DNA of 64,000 nt, from NCBI RefSeq assembly GCF_012272825.1, contig NZ_JAAWWS010000125.1, forward strand, positions 1-64,000. The letters run 5' to 3'. The notes under the pieces were generated by a model. The model did no database searches. It had not been told where the DNA came from and saw nothing but the letters and a program-made list of their open reading frames with translations. The stretch's first letter is position 1, and every line of letters starts with the position of its first letter. The translations under genes were made by a program, and so were the position numbers. Source of the DNA: Wenzhouxiangella sp. XN79A (GTDB taxonomy: Bacteria; Pseudomonadota; Gammaproteobacteria; Xanthomonadales; Wenzhouxiangellaceae). Below are positions 38,238 through 47,881 of the stretch, one piece after another.

Positions 38238-39158
38238 ATGACGGCTGAATCGACCACGCCACCGCGCGAGCCCGACGCCTTCGAGCAGGCCATGGACCGC
38301 CGGCCGGTCAAGGGCCGGTCGCTGTGGGTCGACGCCTGGCACCGGCTGAAGCGCAACAAGGCCGCGCTGGCCGGCGCCGGCCTCCTGGTCGTGATCGTCG
38401 TGATGGTCACGATCGGACCGATGTTGAACCCCTGGGACCACGAGATCCCCGACTGGGACCACTATTCCACGCCGCCGTCGCTGGAGACCGGTCACCTGAT
38501 GGGCACCGACGCGCTGGGCCGCGACCTGTTCGAGCGGGTCATGGTCGGCGGGCGGATCTCGCTGCTGGTCGGCCTGGTCGCCACGCTGGTTTCGCTGTTC
38601 ATCGGCGTGCTGTACGGCGCCACGGCCGGTTACCTGGGCGGGCGCGTCGACAACTGGATGATGCGCGCGGTCGATGCGATCTACGCGCTGCCGTTCATGT
38701 TCTTCGTGATCCTGCTGATGGTGGTGTTCGGTCGCAACATCTTCCTGATCTTCGTCGCGATCGGTGCGGTCAACTGGCTGGACATGGCCCGGATCGTCCG
38801 CGGCCAGACCCTCAGCCTGAAGAACAAGGCCTTCATCGAGGCCGCGCGCGCCTCCGGCGCGACCGAACGCCAGGTGATCGTGCGCCACATCATTCCGAAC
38901 CTGCTCGGGGTGGTGGCCGTCTACGTCTCGCTGACCATTCCCCAAGTGATCCTGGTCGAGTCGTTCCTCAGCTTCCTCGGCCTCGGTGTGCAGGAACCGC
39001 TGACCAGCTGGGGCGCGCTGGTCAACGAGGGTGCGCAGGAGCTCGAGACCGCACCGTGGTCGCTGCTGTTCCCGGCCGCGTTCCTGGCCGCGACACTGTT
39101 CGCGTTCAACTTCCTGGGAGACGGGCTGCGCGATGCGCTCGACCCGCGCGACCGATGA
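38238..39158 (+). CDS. oppC: Oligopeptide ABC transporter permease OppC
   Basis: 306 aa from ATG 38238. The N-terminal cytoplasmic segment with LWVDAWHRLKRNKAALAGAG is typical of OppC, followed by the GTDALGRDLFERVMVGGRIS signature and the EAA loop EAARASGATERQVIVRHIIP; six membrane helices are expected. Partner of OppB in the translocation pore. A 106-bp gap separates it from oppD. Confidence 0.94.
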   Translation: MTAESTTPPREPDAFEQAMDRRPVKGRSLWVDAWHRLKRNKAALAGAGLLVVIVVMVTIGPMLNPWDHEIPDWDHYSTPPSLETGHLMGTDALGRDLFERVMVGGRISLLVGLVATLVSLFIGVLYGATAGYLGGRVDNWMMRAVDAIYALPFMFFVILLMVVFGRNIFLIFVAIGAVNWLDMARIVRGQTLSLKNKAFIEAARASGATERQVIVRHIIPNLLGVVAVYVSLTIPQVILVESFLSFLGLGVQEPLTSWGALVNEGAQELETAPWSLLFPAAFLAATLFAFNFLGDGLRDALDPRDR

Positions 39159-39264
39159 GAACGCGATGCTGCGAACGGCTGGCGGCCTCCGGCGGTGCGC
39201 GGATTCCGCGTCGGCCTACGGGCACCCGGCCGCCGGTTCATGACGCGTCTCAAGGAGTGAAGTA

Positions 39265-40254
39265 GTGGCCCTGCTCGAAGTCCGCGACCTGACCGTTACG
39301 TTCGACACGCCCGACGGCGTGGTGCATGCGGTCAACGGCCTGAGTTTCGACCTCGAACCCGGCCAGACGCTGGGCATCGTCGGCGAATCGGGCTCGGGCA
39401 AGACCCAGACCGCGCTGGCGATGATGGGCCTGCTGGCCGAAAACGGCCGGGCCTCCGGCTCGGTGAGGTTCCGCGGCCAGGAGCTTCTGGGCCTGTCGAC
39501 CTCGGAACAGACGCGCATCCGCGGCTCGAAGATCTCGATGATCTTCCAGGACCCGGTCAGCGCACTGAACCCGTACATGTCGATCGGCGAGCAGCTGATC
39601 GAGGTCCTGACCCACCACCGCAATCTCAAGCGCGGTCCGGCCCGCGCGCGCGCCATCGAGATGCTGCGCCAGGTCCGCATCAGCGATCCCGAGCGGCGCA
39701 TGCGCCAGTACCCGCACCAGCTGTCCGGCGGCATGTGCCAGCGCATCATGATCGCGATGGGCCTGCTCTGTCAGCCCGACCTGCTGATCGCCGACGAGCC
39801 GACCACGGCACTCGATGTGACCGTCCAGTCCCAGATCAACCTGCTGATGGGCGAGTTGTCGGAGAAATCGTCGACCGCGATCGTGCTGATCACCCACGAT
39901 CTCGGCGTGGTGGCGGGTTTGTGCGACAAGGTGCTGGTGATGTATGCCGGCGAAGTGATGGAGATGGCCGACGTGGAACCGTTGTTCGCCGACCCGGCCC
40001 ACCCCTATAGCCAGGGCCTGCTGGAGTCGGTGCCGCGGCTGGATCGCGAGGACTCCGGCATCCTGCGCGCGATTCCCGGCAACCCGCCGGACCTGGTGTC
40101 TCTGCCGACCGGCTGCCCGTTCCGCGCACGCTGCGACTACGCCTTCGACGCCTGCACCGAGCACCCGAAGCTCGAGCCCTTCGACGACGATCGCTGGAAG
40201 CGCTGCTTCCTGGAATCGCGCCCGATGCCGAAATCGAGCGAGGAAAACGCCTGA
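39265..40254 (+). CDS. oppD: Oligopeptide ABC transporter ATP-binding protein OppD
   Basis: 329 aa from GTG, with AAGGAG eight bases upstream. Walker [10 protein letters not shown]-loop [13 protein letters not shown], signature LSGGMCQR, Walker [13 protein letters not shown] and switch His LITHDLG are all present. The C-terminal OPP domain has a four-Cys set ([14 protein letters not shown] plus a later RCF) that in related proteins can hold an Fe-S cluster. Pairs with OppF; stop and start share TGATG. Confidence 0.95.
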   Translation: MALLEVRDLTVTFDTPDGVVHAVNGLSFDLEPGQTLGIVGESGSGKTQTALAMMGLLAENGRASGSVRFRGQELLGLSTSEQTRIRGSKISMIFQDPVSALNPYMSIGEQLIEVLTHHRNLKRGPARARAIEMLRQVRISDPERRMRQYPHQLSGGMCQRIMIAMGLLCQPDLLIADEPTTALDVTVQSQINLLMGELSEKSSTAIVLITHDLGVVAGLCDKVLVMYAGEVMEMADVEPLFADPAHPYSQGLLESVPRLDREDSGILRAIPGNPPDLVSLPTGCPFRARCDYAFDACTEHPKLEPFDDDRWKRCFLESRPMPKSSEENA

Positions 40255-41291
40255 TGCGCAACCCGGTGCTCAAGGTCGAGGACCTCTCGGTCCACTTCGA
40301 AGTGGACGGCGAGTCGCGCTGGTTCCGGCGCGAGCGCGAGGTCGTCCGCGCCGTGGACGGTGTCAGCTTCGAACTCGGCGCGGCCGAGACGCTGGGCATC
40401 GTCGGCGAATCCGGCTGCGGCAAGTCGACGCTGGCCCGCGCCATCCTCGGTCTGGTCAAGCCCGACGCCGGCCGTGTGGTCTGGCTCGGTGACAACCTGA
40501 TCGGCCTCGACGAAGACGCCATGCGCAAGAAGCGCAGAGAGCTGCAGCTGATCTTCCAGGACCCGCTCGGCTCGCTCGACCCGCGCATGACCGTCGGCCA
40601 GATCGTCGGTGAGCCGTTGAGGAATTTCTTTCCTTCGATGTCGGGGATCCAGGTCCGCGAGCGCGTGGCCGGCATGCTGAAGATGGTCGGCATCGCGCCG
40701 GAGCTGATCAACCGCTATCCGCACGAATTCTCCGGTGGCCAGTGCCAGCGCATCGGCATCGCCCGGGCGCTGGTCGTCAACCCACGCCTGGTGGTCTGCG
40801 ACGAGCCGGTCTCGGCGCTGGACGTATCGATCCAGGCGCAGATCGTGAACCTGCTCAAGGAGCTGCAGAAGAAGCTGCAGCTGTCGCTGATCTTCATCGC
40901 GCACGATCTGTCGGTGGTCCAGCACGTGTCCGACCGGGTGCTGGTGATGTACCTCGGCAAGGTCATGGAAATCGCCAGCCGCGACCAGCTCTACGCCGAT
41001 CCGCGGCATCCGTATACCCGCGCGCTGATCGAGGCGGTGCCGATTCCCGACCCGGTGGCCGAGCGTGCCCGCCAGCGCCGCGCGCTGGGCGGCGAACTGC
41101 CGTCCCCGACCAACCCACCGTCGGGCTGCGTGTTCCGCACCCGCTGCCCGTACGCCACCGACGACTGCGCCAGGACCACACCGCCGCTCGACGAGATCGA
41201 CGAAGGCCGGCGCGTGGCCTGCATCCGTCAGGATGTCGTGCCGACCGGGCGCGTCCTGCCGAAGCCGCCGCGAAGCGGTGCAGTCGAATGA
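40254..41291 (+). CDS. oppF: Oligopeptide ABC transporter ATP-binding protein OppF
   Basis: 345 aa. Walker A GESGCGKST, Q-loop IFQDPLGSLDPRM, signature FSGGQCQRIGIARALVVNP, Walker B VCDEPVSALD and switch His FIAHDLS are intact. The C-terminal FRTRCPYATDDC segment resembles the OppD Cys region. It completes the transporter; its start overlaps the oppD stop by one base. No clear terminator follows within the ~110 bp before the next gene. Confidence 0.95.
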   Translation: MRNPVLKVEDLSVHFEVDGESRWFRREREVVRAVDGVSFELGAAETLGIVGESGCGKSTLARAILGLVKPDAGRVVWLGDNLIGLDEDAMRKKRRELQLIFQDPLGSLDPRMTVGQIVGEPLRNFFPSMSGIQVRERVAGMLKMVGIAPELINRYPHEFSGGQCQRIGIARALVVNPRLVVCDEPVSALDVSIQAQIVNLLKELQKKLQLSLIFIAHDLSVVQHVSDRVLVMYLGKVMEIASRDQLYADPRHPYTRALIEAVPIPDPVAERARQRRALGGELPSPTNPPSGCVFRTRCPYATDDCARTTPPLDEIDEGRRVACIRQDVVPTGRVLPKPPRSGAVE

Positions 41292-41400
41292 TCTGTCCGT
41301 TCGTTACAGCGATCCCGAACCGGTGCTGGCCGGTTTCGCGGTGGGTTGAGGGATCGGACCATACCGGGATGTGAATCCTTGACCGCATGGGAGCATCGAG

Positions 41401-41967
41401 ATGATCCGCAAGACCACTGCCGCTGTCCTGACCGCCGCCGCGCTGAGCCTGTCGGCGCCCGCCCTGGCCGATGAATTCACCGAAACCATCGATGCCGCAC
41501 TCGAGGCCTATGCCGCCGACGACATCAATGCCGCCGCCGAGGAGCTGTCCTATGCGGCTACCCTGCTCCAGGCGATGAAGGGCGAGCGCTTCGCCGCCCT
41601 GCTGCCCGAGCCGCTGGACGACTGGACCCGCGAAGTCGACATGGAAGCCAACGCCGCGGTCGGCATGTTCGGCGGCGGCGTGACGGCCACCGGCACCTAT
41701 TCCGGGCCGTCGGGCGATGTCCGCATCCGGATGATGGCCGACAACCCCAGCATCATGACCATGGCCGGCATGTACGCCAATCCGCAGATGCTGGCCAACA
41801 TGGGCGAGGTCGTCCGGGTCAACCGCCAGAGCTTCGTCAACCAGGACGGCGAACTGACCGGCCTGGTCGGCGGTCGCGTGCTGATCACGGTCGGCGGCAC
41901 TGCCTCGATCGACGACAAGAAGGCCTACCTCGAGGCCATGGATTTCGCCGCGATCGCGCAGCCCTGA
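41401..41967 (+). CDS. Exported hypothetical protein
   Basis: 188 aa. Clear signal peptide (AAVLTAAALSLSAPALADE), then an Ala-rich helical region (~25-60, resembling a short TPR-like hairpin) and a beta-rich C-terminal domain with VTATGTYSGPSGDVRIRMMA and GRVLITVGGTASIDDKKAYL. No named family is recognised. Likely periplasmic. It stands ~110 bp after oppF; co-transcription is possible but unproven. Confidence 0.8.
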   Translation: MIRKTTAAVLTAAALSLSAPALADEFTETIDAALEAYAADDINAAAEELSYAATLLQAMKGERFAALLPEPLDDWTREVDMEANAAVGMFGGGVTATGTYSGPSGDVRIRMMADNPSIMTMAGMYANPQMLANMGEVVRVNRQSFVNQDGELTGLVGGRVLITVGGTASIDDKKAYLEAMDFAAIAQP

Positions 41968-41987
41968 GCCCGGCTCCGATGTCAATC

Positions 41988-42027
41988 CCGATACCGATAC
42001 CGATTCCGATTCCGATACCGATACCAA
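41988..42027. repeat. Hexanucleotide repeat, CCGATA/CCGATT units
   Basis: About six to seven consecutive 6-bp units (ccgataccgataccgatt...), lying ~20 bases after the preceding stop. A slippage-prone microsatellite in intergenic DNA, ~120 bases before a small predicted membrane protein gene. Confidence 0.85.
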
Positions 42028-42146
42028 TTGCAGCAACGATCTGACCGGCCAGTGCAATGACGATCACGTTCGCGCCGGGCGGCCCCGCCGTCCGGTGCAA
42101 GCCCGTGTGGTACGGTCAGTGACACCGACAGCAACGAGGCAAGCGC

Positions 42147-42317
42147 ATGAATGCACACTCCACATCGCTCATTGCGCTCGGCGCGGGCGCCGGAATGATC
42201 GGTGGCTGGCTGCTTGCGAACCCGGCCGCCGGTCTGGTGCTCGGCGCCGCGGCGGGACTCGCACTCGACGCCGTCACCGGCCGCCACGGCCGCGATGATG
42301 CGCCATCCGGGCGCTGA
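42147..42317 (+). CDS. Small glycine-zipper-like membrane protein
   Basis: 56 aa, starting MNAHSTSLIALGAGAGMIGG and ending HGRDDAPSGR. Two Gly/Ala-rich hydrophobic segments (LIALGAGAGMIGGWLLA, GLVLGAAAGLALDAV) match the glycine-zipper pattern seen in small membrane proteins. ACGAGG lies seven bases before the ATG. It has no Cys or conserved catalytic residue. Function unknown; the gene is supported by codon composition, ribosome site and the neat fit between neighbours. Confidence 0.6.
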   Translation: MNAHSTSLIALGAGAGMIGGWLLANPAAGLVLGAAAGLALDAVTGRHGRDDAPSGR

Positions 42318-42370
42318 GCCGTCACGGCGCTTTGCGTAGACTCGATCGCCTCTTCAACGGACGTCGCACG

Positions 42371-43186
42371 ATGAACCCGACTGCAGCGCTTCTCCGCATC
42401 GTCCCCGTGCTCGCTGCGCTGGCAGCGGCGATGCTCGCGCAGGCCCAGGAAGGCCGGCACGACGCGATGATGCAGGCCATCACCGGCAACGCCCCGCCGC
42501 CGACCGGCCGCGACGTCAACTATTTCTCCAGCGACCCGGCCACCACCGGCTACCTGGCCGTGCCCGAGGGCGAAGGACCGTTCCCGGCGGTGATCCTGAT
42601 CCACGAGTGGAACGGCCTCGTCGACCGGATTCGCCAGACCGCCGACGCCTTCGCCGAGCAGGGCTACATCGCGCTGGCCGCCGACCTCTATTCCGGCCGC
42701 ACCGGCAGCAACCGCGAGGAGAACATCGAACTGGTCCGCGAAGTCCGCGCCGCCGAGGCGACCATGGTCGCCAACCTCGACGCCGCCGTCGACTGGCTCG
42801 AGGCCAACACCCCGGCCACCGGCAACGTCGCGACGATCGGCTGGTGCTTCGGCGGCGGCATCGCGCTTTCCTATGCGCTGGGCGGCGACGAGCACGAAGG
42901 CACGGCGATCTTCTACGGCTCGCTGATCGACGATCCCGAGCAGATGAAGCACATCGGCCACGAGGTCTACGGCACCTTCGCCGCCAACGACCGCGGGATC
43001 CCGGTCGAGGACGTCAACGCCTTCGTCGCCGCACTGCGCGAAGCCGGCATCGAGAACGACGTGCACATCTACGACGAGGTCCAGCACGGCTTCTGGCTGC
43101 ACGTCGACCGCGATCCGGAGACGAACCGCGAACCGGCCGAAGATGCCTGGGAGCGCCTGAAGGCCTACCTCGGCCGGGTGCTCTGA
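42371..43186 (+). CDS. Exported dienelactone hydrolase family protein
   Basis: 271 aa with a signal peptide (IVPVLAALAAAMLAQAQ). The DLH alpha/beta-hydrolase core has VILIHEWNGL, the nucleophile Cys in IGWCFGGGIAL, the Asp in the AANDRG turn and the His in EVQHGFWLH. Cytoplasmic DLH enzymes open dienelactones in aromatic degradation; exported ones act on unknown esters or lactones. ATG 42371 gives the signal peptide at the N-terminus. Lies 53 bp after the small membrane protein gene. Confidence 0.9.
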   Translation: MNPTAALLRIVPVLAALAAAMLAQAQEGRHDAMMQAITGNAPPPTGRDVNYFSSDPATTGYLAVPEGEGPFPAVILIHEWNGLVDRIRQTADAFAEQGYIALAADLYSGRTGSNREENIELVREVRAAEATMVANLDAAVDWLEANTPATGNVATIGWCFGGGIALSYALGGDEHEGTAIFYGSLIDDPEQMKHIGHEVYGTFAANDRGIPVEDVNAFVAALREAGIENDVHIYDEVQHGFWLHVDRDPETNREPAEDAWERLKAYLGRVL

Positions 43187-43259
43187 GCCACCGGCCGGGC
43201 GCTTGCGGGCCGGGGCCGCTCGGGCAAGAATCCGGGCAGGCCCGCCACGACCTGCTTCC

Positions 43260-44339
43260 ATGAACCGATATCGAATCGAGACCCGGCGCTCCCTCGCGCT
43301 CGCCGGGCTGCTGCTGGTCCTGACGCTCCACGGGCTCTCCGCATCGCCGGTCCGGGCCCAGGCCACCGAGTTCCCGAACAATTTCACGCCGCCCCAGGTC
43401 GTGCCGAGCGGCTGTTTCATCTTCGCCCCGTCGTTCGTGGCACCGCCGGCGGCGGTGGCCTTCGACGCGACCGTGAGCGTCGAGGATGCCCGGGGCGCGG
43501 CCGTCGATGTGCGGGTCCGCGCCTGGCGTGTCGGTTGTCACGAGCCGGGGCGCTCGGCCATTCTCGTCAACTTCGCCCTGCCGGTGCTGCCCGATTCCGT
43601 CCTGCTGGCCCCGGCGGTGCAACTCGCACCGACCGGCGGTTCCGTCGCGCTGGATGCGTCTCTCGCGCTGTTTTCCGACCGCGGGCCGGCCACCGGCATC
43701 GACCCGGCGCCCGGCCGGCTGCAGGGTCCGGCCAACGAGCCGACAAGCGCCGACGGATTGACCTTCGTGGTGCAGGGCGACGAGACGATCGATGCGGTGA
43801 CCTACAACGGTGCGGTCGACCTGCTGGTGGACTTCGCGGAAGACCGCCTGGGCGACGGCCGCCGGCTGCGGATTCCCCTGGCCGCCTACGATCCGCAGTC
43901 CGACGCCCGCCAGTGGCCGTTTCCGCCGCTGCACGGTCGCTACTCCGGCCAGTGGGTGTCACCGGACCTGCCGCGCACCGGGCTGCAGCTCCAGATCGGC
44001 GAGATCGCGCCGAACCGCAATTTCCTGTTCGCCATCTGGTTCACCTATCGCGACGGCGCGCCGTACTGGGTGGTCGGCAACACCGATCTCGGCATCTTCC
44101 AGTCCGAGGTGACGTTCGACCTGCTCGAGCTGAGCGGCGGCGGCTTCATCACCGAGCCGGGCGGATTCGACGACGACGAGGTCTCGGTGCGACGCGTCGG
44201 CACCATGACGCTGAGACCCCGCCACTGCAACGAGATCGTCGTCGAGCTGGATTTCGGCGAGGCGGGCCTGGGCGCGCAGGCCCTGGTCCTGGAACGTCTG
44301 ATCCGCATCGCCGGCTACGATTGCGACCAGACCCGCTAG
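43260..44339 (+). CDS. Exported hypothetical protein
   Basis: 359 aa. Signal peptide (LALAGLLLVLTLHGLSASPV) then a beta-rich body with four Cys (SGCFIF, VGCHEPG, RHCNEI, YDCDQTR) that could form two disulfides. A recognisable stretch GRYSGQWVSPDLPRTGLQLQ followed by FAIWFTYRDGAPYWVVGNTD resembles a domain common in exported proteins of this bacterial group. No enzymatic motif is seen. Probably secreted or periplasmic. Confidence 0.8.
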   Translation: MNRYRIETRRSLALAGLLLVLTLHGLSASPVRAQATEFPNNFTPPQVVPSGCFIFAPSFVAPPAAVAFDATVSVEDARGAAVDVRVRAWRVGCHEPGRSAILVNFALPVLPDSVLLAPAVQLAPTGGSVALDASLALFSDRGPATGIDPAPGRLQGPANEPTSADGLTFVVQGDETIDAVTYNGAVDLLVDFAEDRLGDGRRLRIPLAAYDPQSDARQWPFPPLHGRYSGQWVSPDLPRTGLQLQIGEIAPNRNFLFAIWFTYRDGAPYWVVGNTDLGIFQSEVTFDLLELSGGGFITEPGGFDDDEVSVRRVGTMTLRPRHCNEIVVELDFGEAGLGAQALVLERLIRIAGYDCDQTR

Positions 44340-44456
44340 CGGGCATTCGGGCCTTTCGGCACACGCCGCGTCGTCACGCCGCGCGTATGCTGCCCGGTTT
44401 CCGACCCTTGTTCGTTGTCACCGCTCCGGATTCCGGGGCGCAAACCGGAGACGTCG

Positions 44457-47400
44457 ATGCGACGCAACCTTTTTGTTTCCAGTGCGCTGGCGCTGTTCGC
44501 CGCGCTGCCGATGACCGCGGCCGCTCAATCCGATTCCACCCGCCTGCTGCGCGCGCCGGACCTGTCCGCCGATCACCTGGTGTTCATGTACGCGGGTGAC
44601 CTCTGGCTGGCCGATCGCGACGGTTCCGATCCGCGCCGCCTGACCAGCCACCCGGCCGAGGAAACGGCGCCGCGCTTTTCGCCGGACGGATCGAAGATCG
44701 CGTTCCAGGCCGACTACGACGGCCAGCTCGACGTCTACGTCATCGACGTGGCCGGCGGCCAGCCGAAGCGGCTGACCTGGCACCCGGCCAACGACGAGCT
44801 CGTCGACTGGGCGCCGGACGGCTCCGCGGTGGCCTTCGTGTCCGACCGGGAGACCGACCACGGCCGTTCCGGCCAGCTGTACCACGTGCCGGTGGCCGGC
44901 GGTTTCCCCGAGAAGCAGATGGCGGCCCGCTTCTTCCGCGGCGCCTACGACGCGACCGGCGAGCGCCTGGCCTACATCGACCACGGCGCCGGCTACAACG
45001 GCCTGTTCGGTGGCTCGGCCGGCTGGCAGGGCTACCGCGGCGGCACCACGCCGTCGATCCGCGTGCTGGATATCGACGAGCAGAGCTTCATCGACATCCC
45101 TGGCGACCGCGTCACCGACTTCAACCCGATGTGGGTCGGCGACGAGGTCTTCTTCCTGTCCGACCGCGAGAACGAGCGCTTCAACGTGTTCCGCTTCGAC
45201 CCCGACACGGAACGCCTGGCCCAGGTCACCTTCGAGTCCACCTGGGACATCCGCGCGGCCAACGTCCACGACGGCACGCTGGTCTTCGAAGCCGGCGGCG
45301 AGCTGCGCACGATGGACATCGCCAGCGGCGAGTCGACCACGCTGGCCGTCTCGCTCAACCCCGACCTGCCCCAGCTCCGGGGCGGCTGGACCTCGGTCGC
45401 CGGCACGGTGCAGGGCATCGATATCTCGCCGACGGGCAAGCGGGCGATCGTCACCGCCCGCGGCGACGTGTTCACCGTGCCCGCCGACAAGGGCCCGACC
45501 CGCAACCTGACCGACTCGCAGGGCCGGCGCGAGTACCCCGGCCTGTGGTCGCCGGACGGCGAGCAGGTGGCCTGGATCGTCGAGTCGCTCGAAGGCCAGA
45601 CGCTGGTGGTGGCCGACCAGTTCGGCGAAGCGCCGACCGAGTACGAGCTGGGCCCGGATTTCTACTCGCTGCAGGCCTGGCACGCCGACACCGGTCGCCT
45701 CGTGTTCAGCGACAACCACCTCGGCCTGTTCGCGATCGACCTGGACGGCGGCGAAATCACCCGCATCGCCACCAACGAACGCCGCGCCGGCTTCGACGTC
45801 TCGTTCTCGCCGGACGGCCGCTTCCTGGCCTACACGCAGGAGATGCCGAACTTCCATGCCGACCTGGTCATCCACGACTTCGAGTCCGGTGAATCCACGA
45901 CCGTCTCCAACGGCATGGCCGACGTTGCCTCGCCGGCCTTCTCGCCGGACGGCAAGTTCCTGTACTTCGCCGCCTCGACCAACTCCGGTCCGCTGCAGGT
46001 CGGCCTGAACATGACCAGCCAGGAGCGGCCGTACCGCGCCGGCCTGTATGCCGCCGTGCTCGCGGCCGACGGCGACTCGCCGCTGGCGCCGGAATCGGAC
46101 GACGAACCGCTGTCCGACGAAGAGGACGGCAAGGACGAAGACGAAGACGACGACAATGGTGACGACAACGGCGACAAGGAAACGCCGGAGACCGTCATCG
46201 ACTTCGAAGGTCTGCAGCGCCGCATCGTCGGCCTGCCGGTGGCCGAGGGTAACTACGGCCAGCTGCAGGTCGCCGGCGACGGCAGCCTGTTCTACATCGA
46301 GTCGCCGCAGCCGGGCAGCAGTAACGAGCCGCCGGGCAGCTCCTGGGGCGAGGACAACGAACTCAAGCGCTTCGACTTCGACGAGCGCGAGGCCGGCACG
46401 GTGCTGTCCGGAGTGCGCAGCTTCCGCATCGCCGCCGGCGGCAAGCACATGATCCTCCAGCAGGCCGGCAACGGCCTGGCCATCGCCGAGGTCGGCGAGG
46501 ACCTGAAGCCCGAAGCGCTCGACACCTCGGGCCTGCGCATGGACCTCGATCCGCGCGCCGAGTGGGCGCAGATCTTCGACGAAGGCTGGCGCATGCAGCA
46601 GCAGTACTTCTACGCCGACAACCTGCACGGCGCCGACTGGGACGCGGTCTATGCGCAGTATCGTCCGCTGGTCGACCATTTCGGCCGGCGCGAGGACCTG
46701 AACGCCGTGATGGTCGAGATGATCGCCGAACTGCAGGCCGGCCACAATCGCGTCGGCGGCGGCGACGTCTACCGCGGCGAAGGCGCGAACACCGGCCTGC
46801 TCGGCGCGAACTTCGTCGTCGAGGACGGCCGCTACCGGATCGCGAAGATCTACACCGGCGAGTCCTGGAACCCGTTCCTGCGCGGTCCGCTCGCCGAGCC
46901 CGGCAACGAGGCGCGTGAAGGTGAATACATCCTGGCCATCAACGGCGAAGACCTGACCGCCGACGACAACCTGTTCGAGCGGCTGCAGAACACCGCCGAC
47001 AAGCAGGTCGTCCTGACCGTAAGCCCGCGTGCCGATGGACGTGATTCCCGCGACATCACCGTCACCCCGACCGACGGCGAAGGCGCGCTGCGTCTGTGGA
47101 ACTGGATCGAGACCAACCGCAAGGCCGTCGATGAGGCCACCGATGGGCGCGTCGGCTACATCTACCTGCCGAACACCGCCGGCGCCGGCTACACCTTCTT
47201 CAACCGCTACTTCTTCGCCCAGCTCGACAAGGACGCCGTCATCATCGACGAACGGTCCAACGGCGGTGGCCAGGCGGCCAACTACATCGTCGAAGTGCTC
47301 AGCAGAAAACATCTCTCGAGCTGGGTCGATCGCGACGGCACGCCCTACACCACCCCGGCCGGCGCGCTGCACGGCCCGAAGGTCATGCTGATCGACCAGG

Positions 47401-47753
47401 ACGCCGGCTCCGGCGGCGACTACCTGCCCTACGCCTTCCGCGAACTCGGTATCGGCAAGCTCATCGGCACCCGCACCTGGGGCGGCCTGATCGGCATCTC
47501 GGCCAACCCCCCGCTCGTCGACGGCGGCTTCATGACCGTGCCGTTCTTCCGCTTCGTCGACACCGACGGCAACTGGAGCATCGAGAACGAGGGCGTGGCC
47601 CCGGACATCGAAGTCGAACTCGACCCCATCGCCACCAACCAGGGCCGCGACACCCAGCTCGAGCGCGCGATCGAACAGGTGCTGATGGAACTCGAGACCT
47701 ATGAGTCACCGGTCCCGCCGATCCCGGCGCTGCCGACGGAGCTGGGGGAGTAA
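44457..47753 (+). CDS. Tricorn-like S41 family peptidase
   Basis: 1098 aa from the ATG giving MRRNLFVSSALALFAALPMT, a signal peptide. Residues ~30-540 are beta-propeller repeats (e.g. DLWLADRDGSDPRRLTSHPA, PRFSPDGSKIAFQ). An acidic linker (~551-580, DEEDGKDEDEDDD) leads to a second propeller part. Then come the catalytic core with ELQAGHNRVGGGD (His ~762), a PDZ domain (~780-880) and the S41 nucleophile in IDQDAGSGGDYLPYAF (Ser ~985). IENEG near 1042 fits the Glu of tricorn's active site. It would degrade peptides in the periplasm. Its last 177 bases recur downstream. Confidence 0.94.
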   Translation: MRRNLFVSSALALFAALPMTAAAQSDSTRLLRAPDLSADHLVFMYAGDLWLADRDGSDPRRLTSHPAEETAPRFSPDGSKIAFQADYDGQLDVYVIDVAGGQPKRLTWHPANDELVDWAPDGSAVAFVSDRETDHGRSGQLYHVPVAGGFPEKQMAARFFRGAYDATGERLAYIDHGAGYNGLFGGSAGWQGYRGGTTPSIRVLDIDEQSFIDIPGDRVTDFNPMWVGDEVFFLSDRENERFNVFRFDPDTERLAQVTFESTWDIRAANVHDGTLVFEAGGELRTMDIASGESTTLAVSLNPDLPQLRGGWTSVAGTVQGIDISPTGKRAIVTARGDVFTVPADKGPTRNLTDSQGRREYPGLWSPDGEQVAWIVESLEGQTLVVADQFGEAPTEYELGPDFYSLQAWHADTGRLVFSDNHLGLFAIDLDGGEITRIATNERRAGFDVSFSPDGRFLAYTQEMPNFHADLVIHDFESGESTTVSNGMADVASPAFSPDGKFLYFAASTNSGPLQVGLNMTSQERPYRAGLYAAVLAADGDSPLAPESDDEPLSDEEDGKDEDEDDDNGDDNGDKETPETVIDFEGLQRRIVGLPVAEGNYGQLQVAGDGSLFYIESPQPGSSNEPPGSSWGEDNELKRFDFDEREAGTVLSGVRSFRIAAGGKHMILQQAGNGLAIAEVGEDLKPEALDTSGLRMDLDPRAEWAQIFDEGWRMQQQYFYADNLHGADWDAVYAQYRPLVDHFGRREDLNAVMVEMIAELQAGHNRVGGGDVYRGEGANTGLLGANFVVEDGRYRIAKIYTGESWNPFLRGPLAEPGNEAREGEYILAINGEDLTADDNLFERLQNTADKQVVLTVSPRADGRDSRDITVTPTDGEGALRLWNWIETNRKAVDEATDGRVGYIYLPNTAGAGYTFFNRYFFAQLDKDAVIIDERSNGGGQAANYIVEVLSRKHLSSWVDRDGTPYTTPAGALHGPKVMLIDQDAGSGGDYLPYAFRELGIGKLIGTRTWGGLIGISANPPLVDGGFMTVPFFRFVDTDGNWSIENEGVAPDIEVELDPIATNQGRDTQLERAIEQVLMELETYESPVPPIPALPTELGE

Positions 47754-47785
47754 GCGACCCTCCCGGACGTCAAGCAAGACACCAG

Positions 47786-47810
47786 ACGCCCCGGCCTTCC
47801 GGGGCGTTTT
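47786..47810 (+). terminator. Intrinsic terminator of the S41 peptidase gene
   Basis: A 9-bp stem acgccccgg/ccggggcgt with a 4-base loop then TTTT, ~35 bases past the stop. A near copy follows the duplicated gene end at 48744-48772. Confidence 0.88.
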
Positions 47811-47826
47811 CCATTCAGGTCGCACT

Positions 47827-47865
47827 GAACCTGTACTCGATATTGTGTATATTGATGACAGGTTC
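47827..47865. promoter_or_regulatory. Operator/promoter of the ParDE module
   Basis: Perfect 8-bp inverted arms GAACCTGT (47827-47834) and ACAGGTTC (47858-47865) flank a spacer containing TATATT (47848-47853), a plausible -10 box. ParD-type antitoxins usually repress their own promoter at such sites. The ParD ATG is 17 bases downstream. Confidence 0.6.
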
Positions 47866-47881
47866 GACCAGGATCGCCGCC

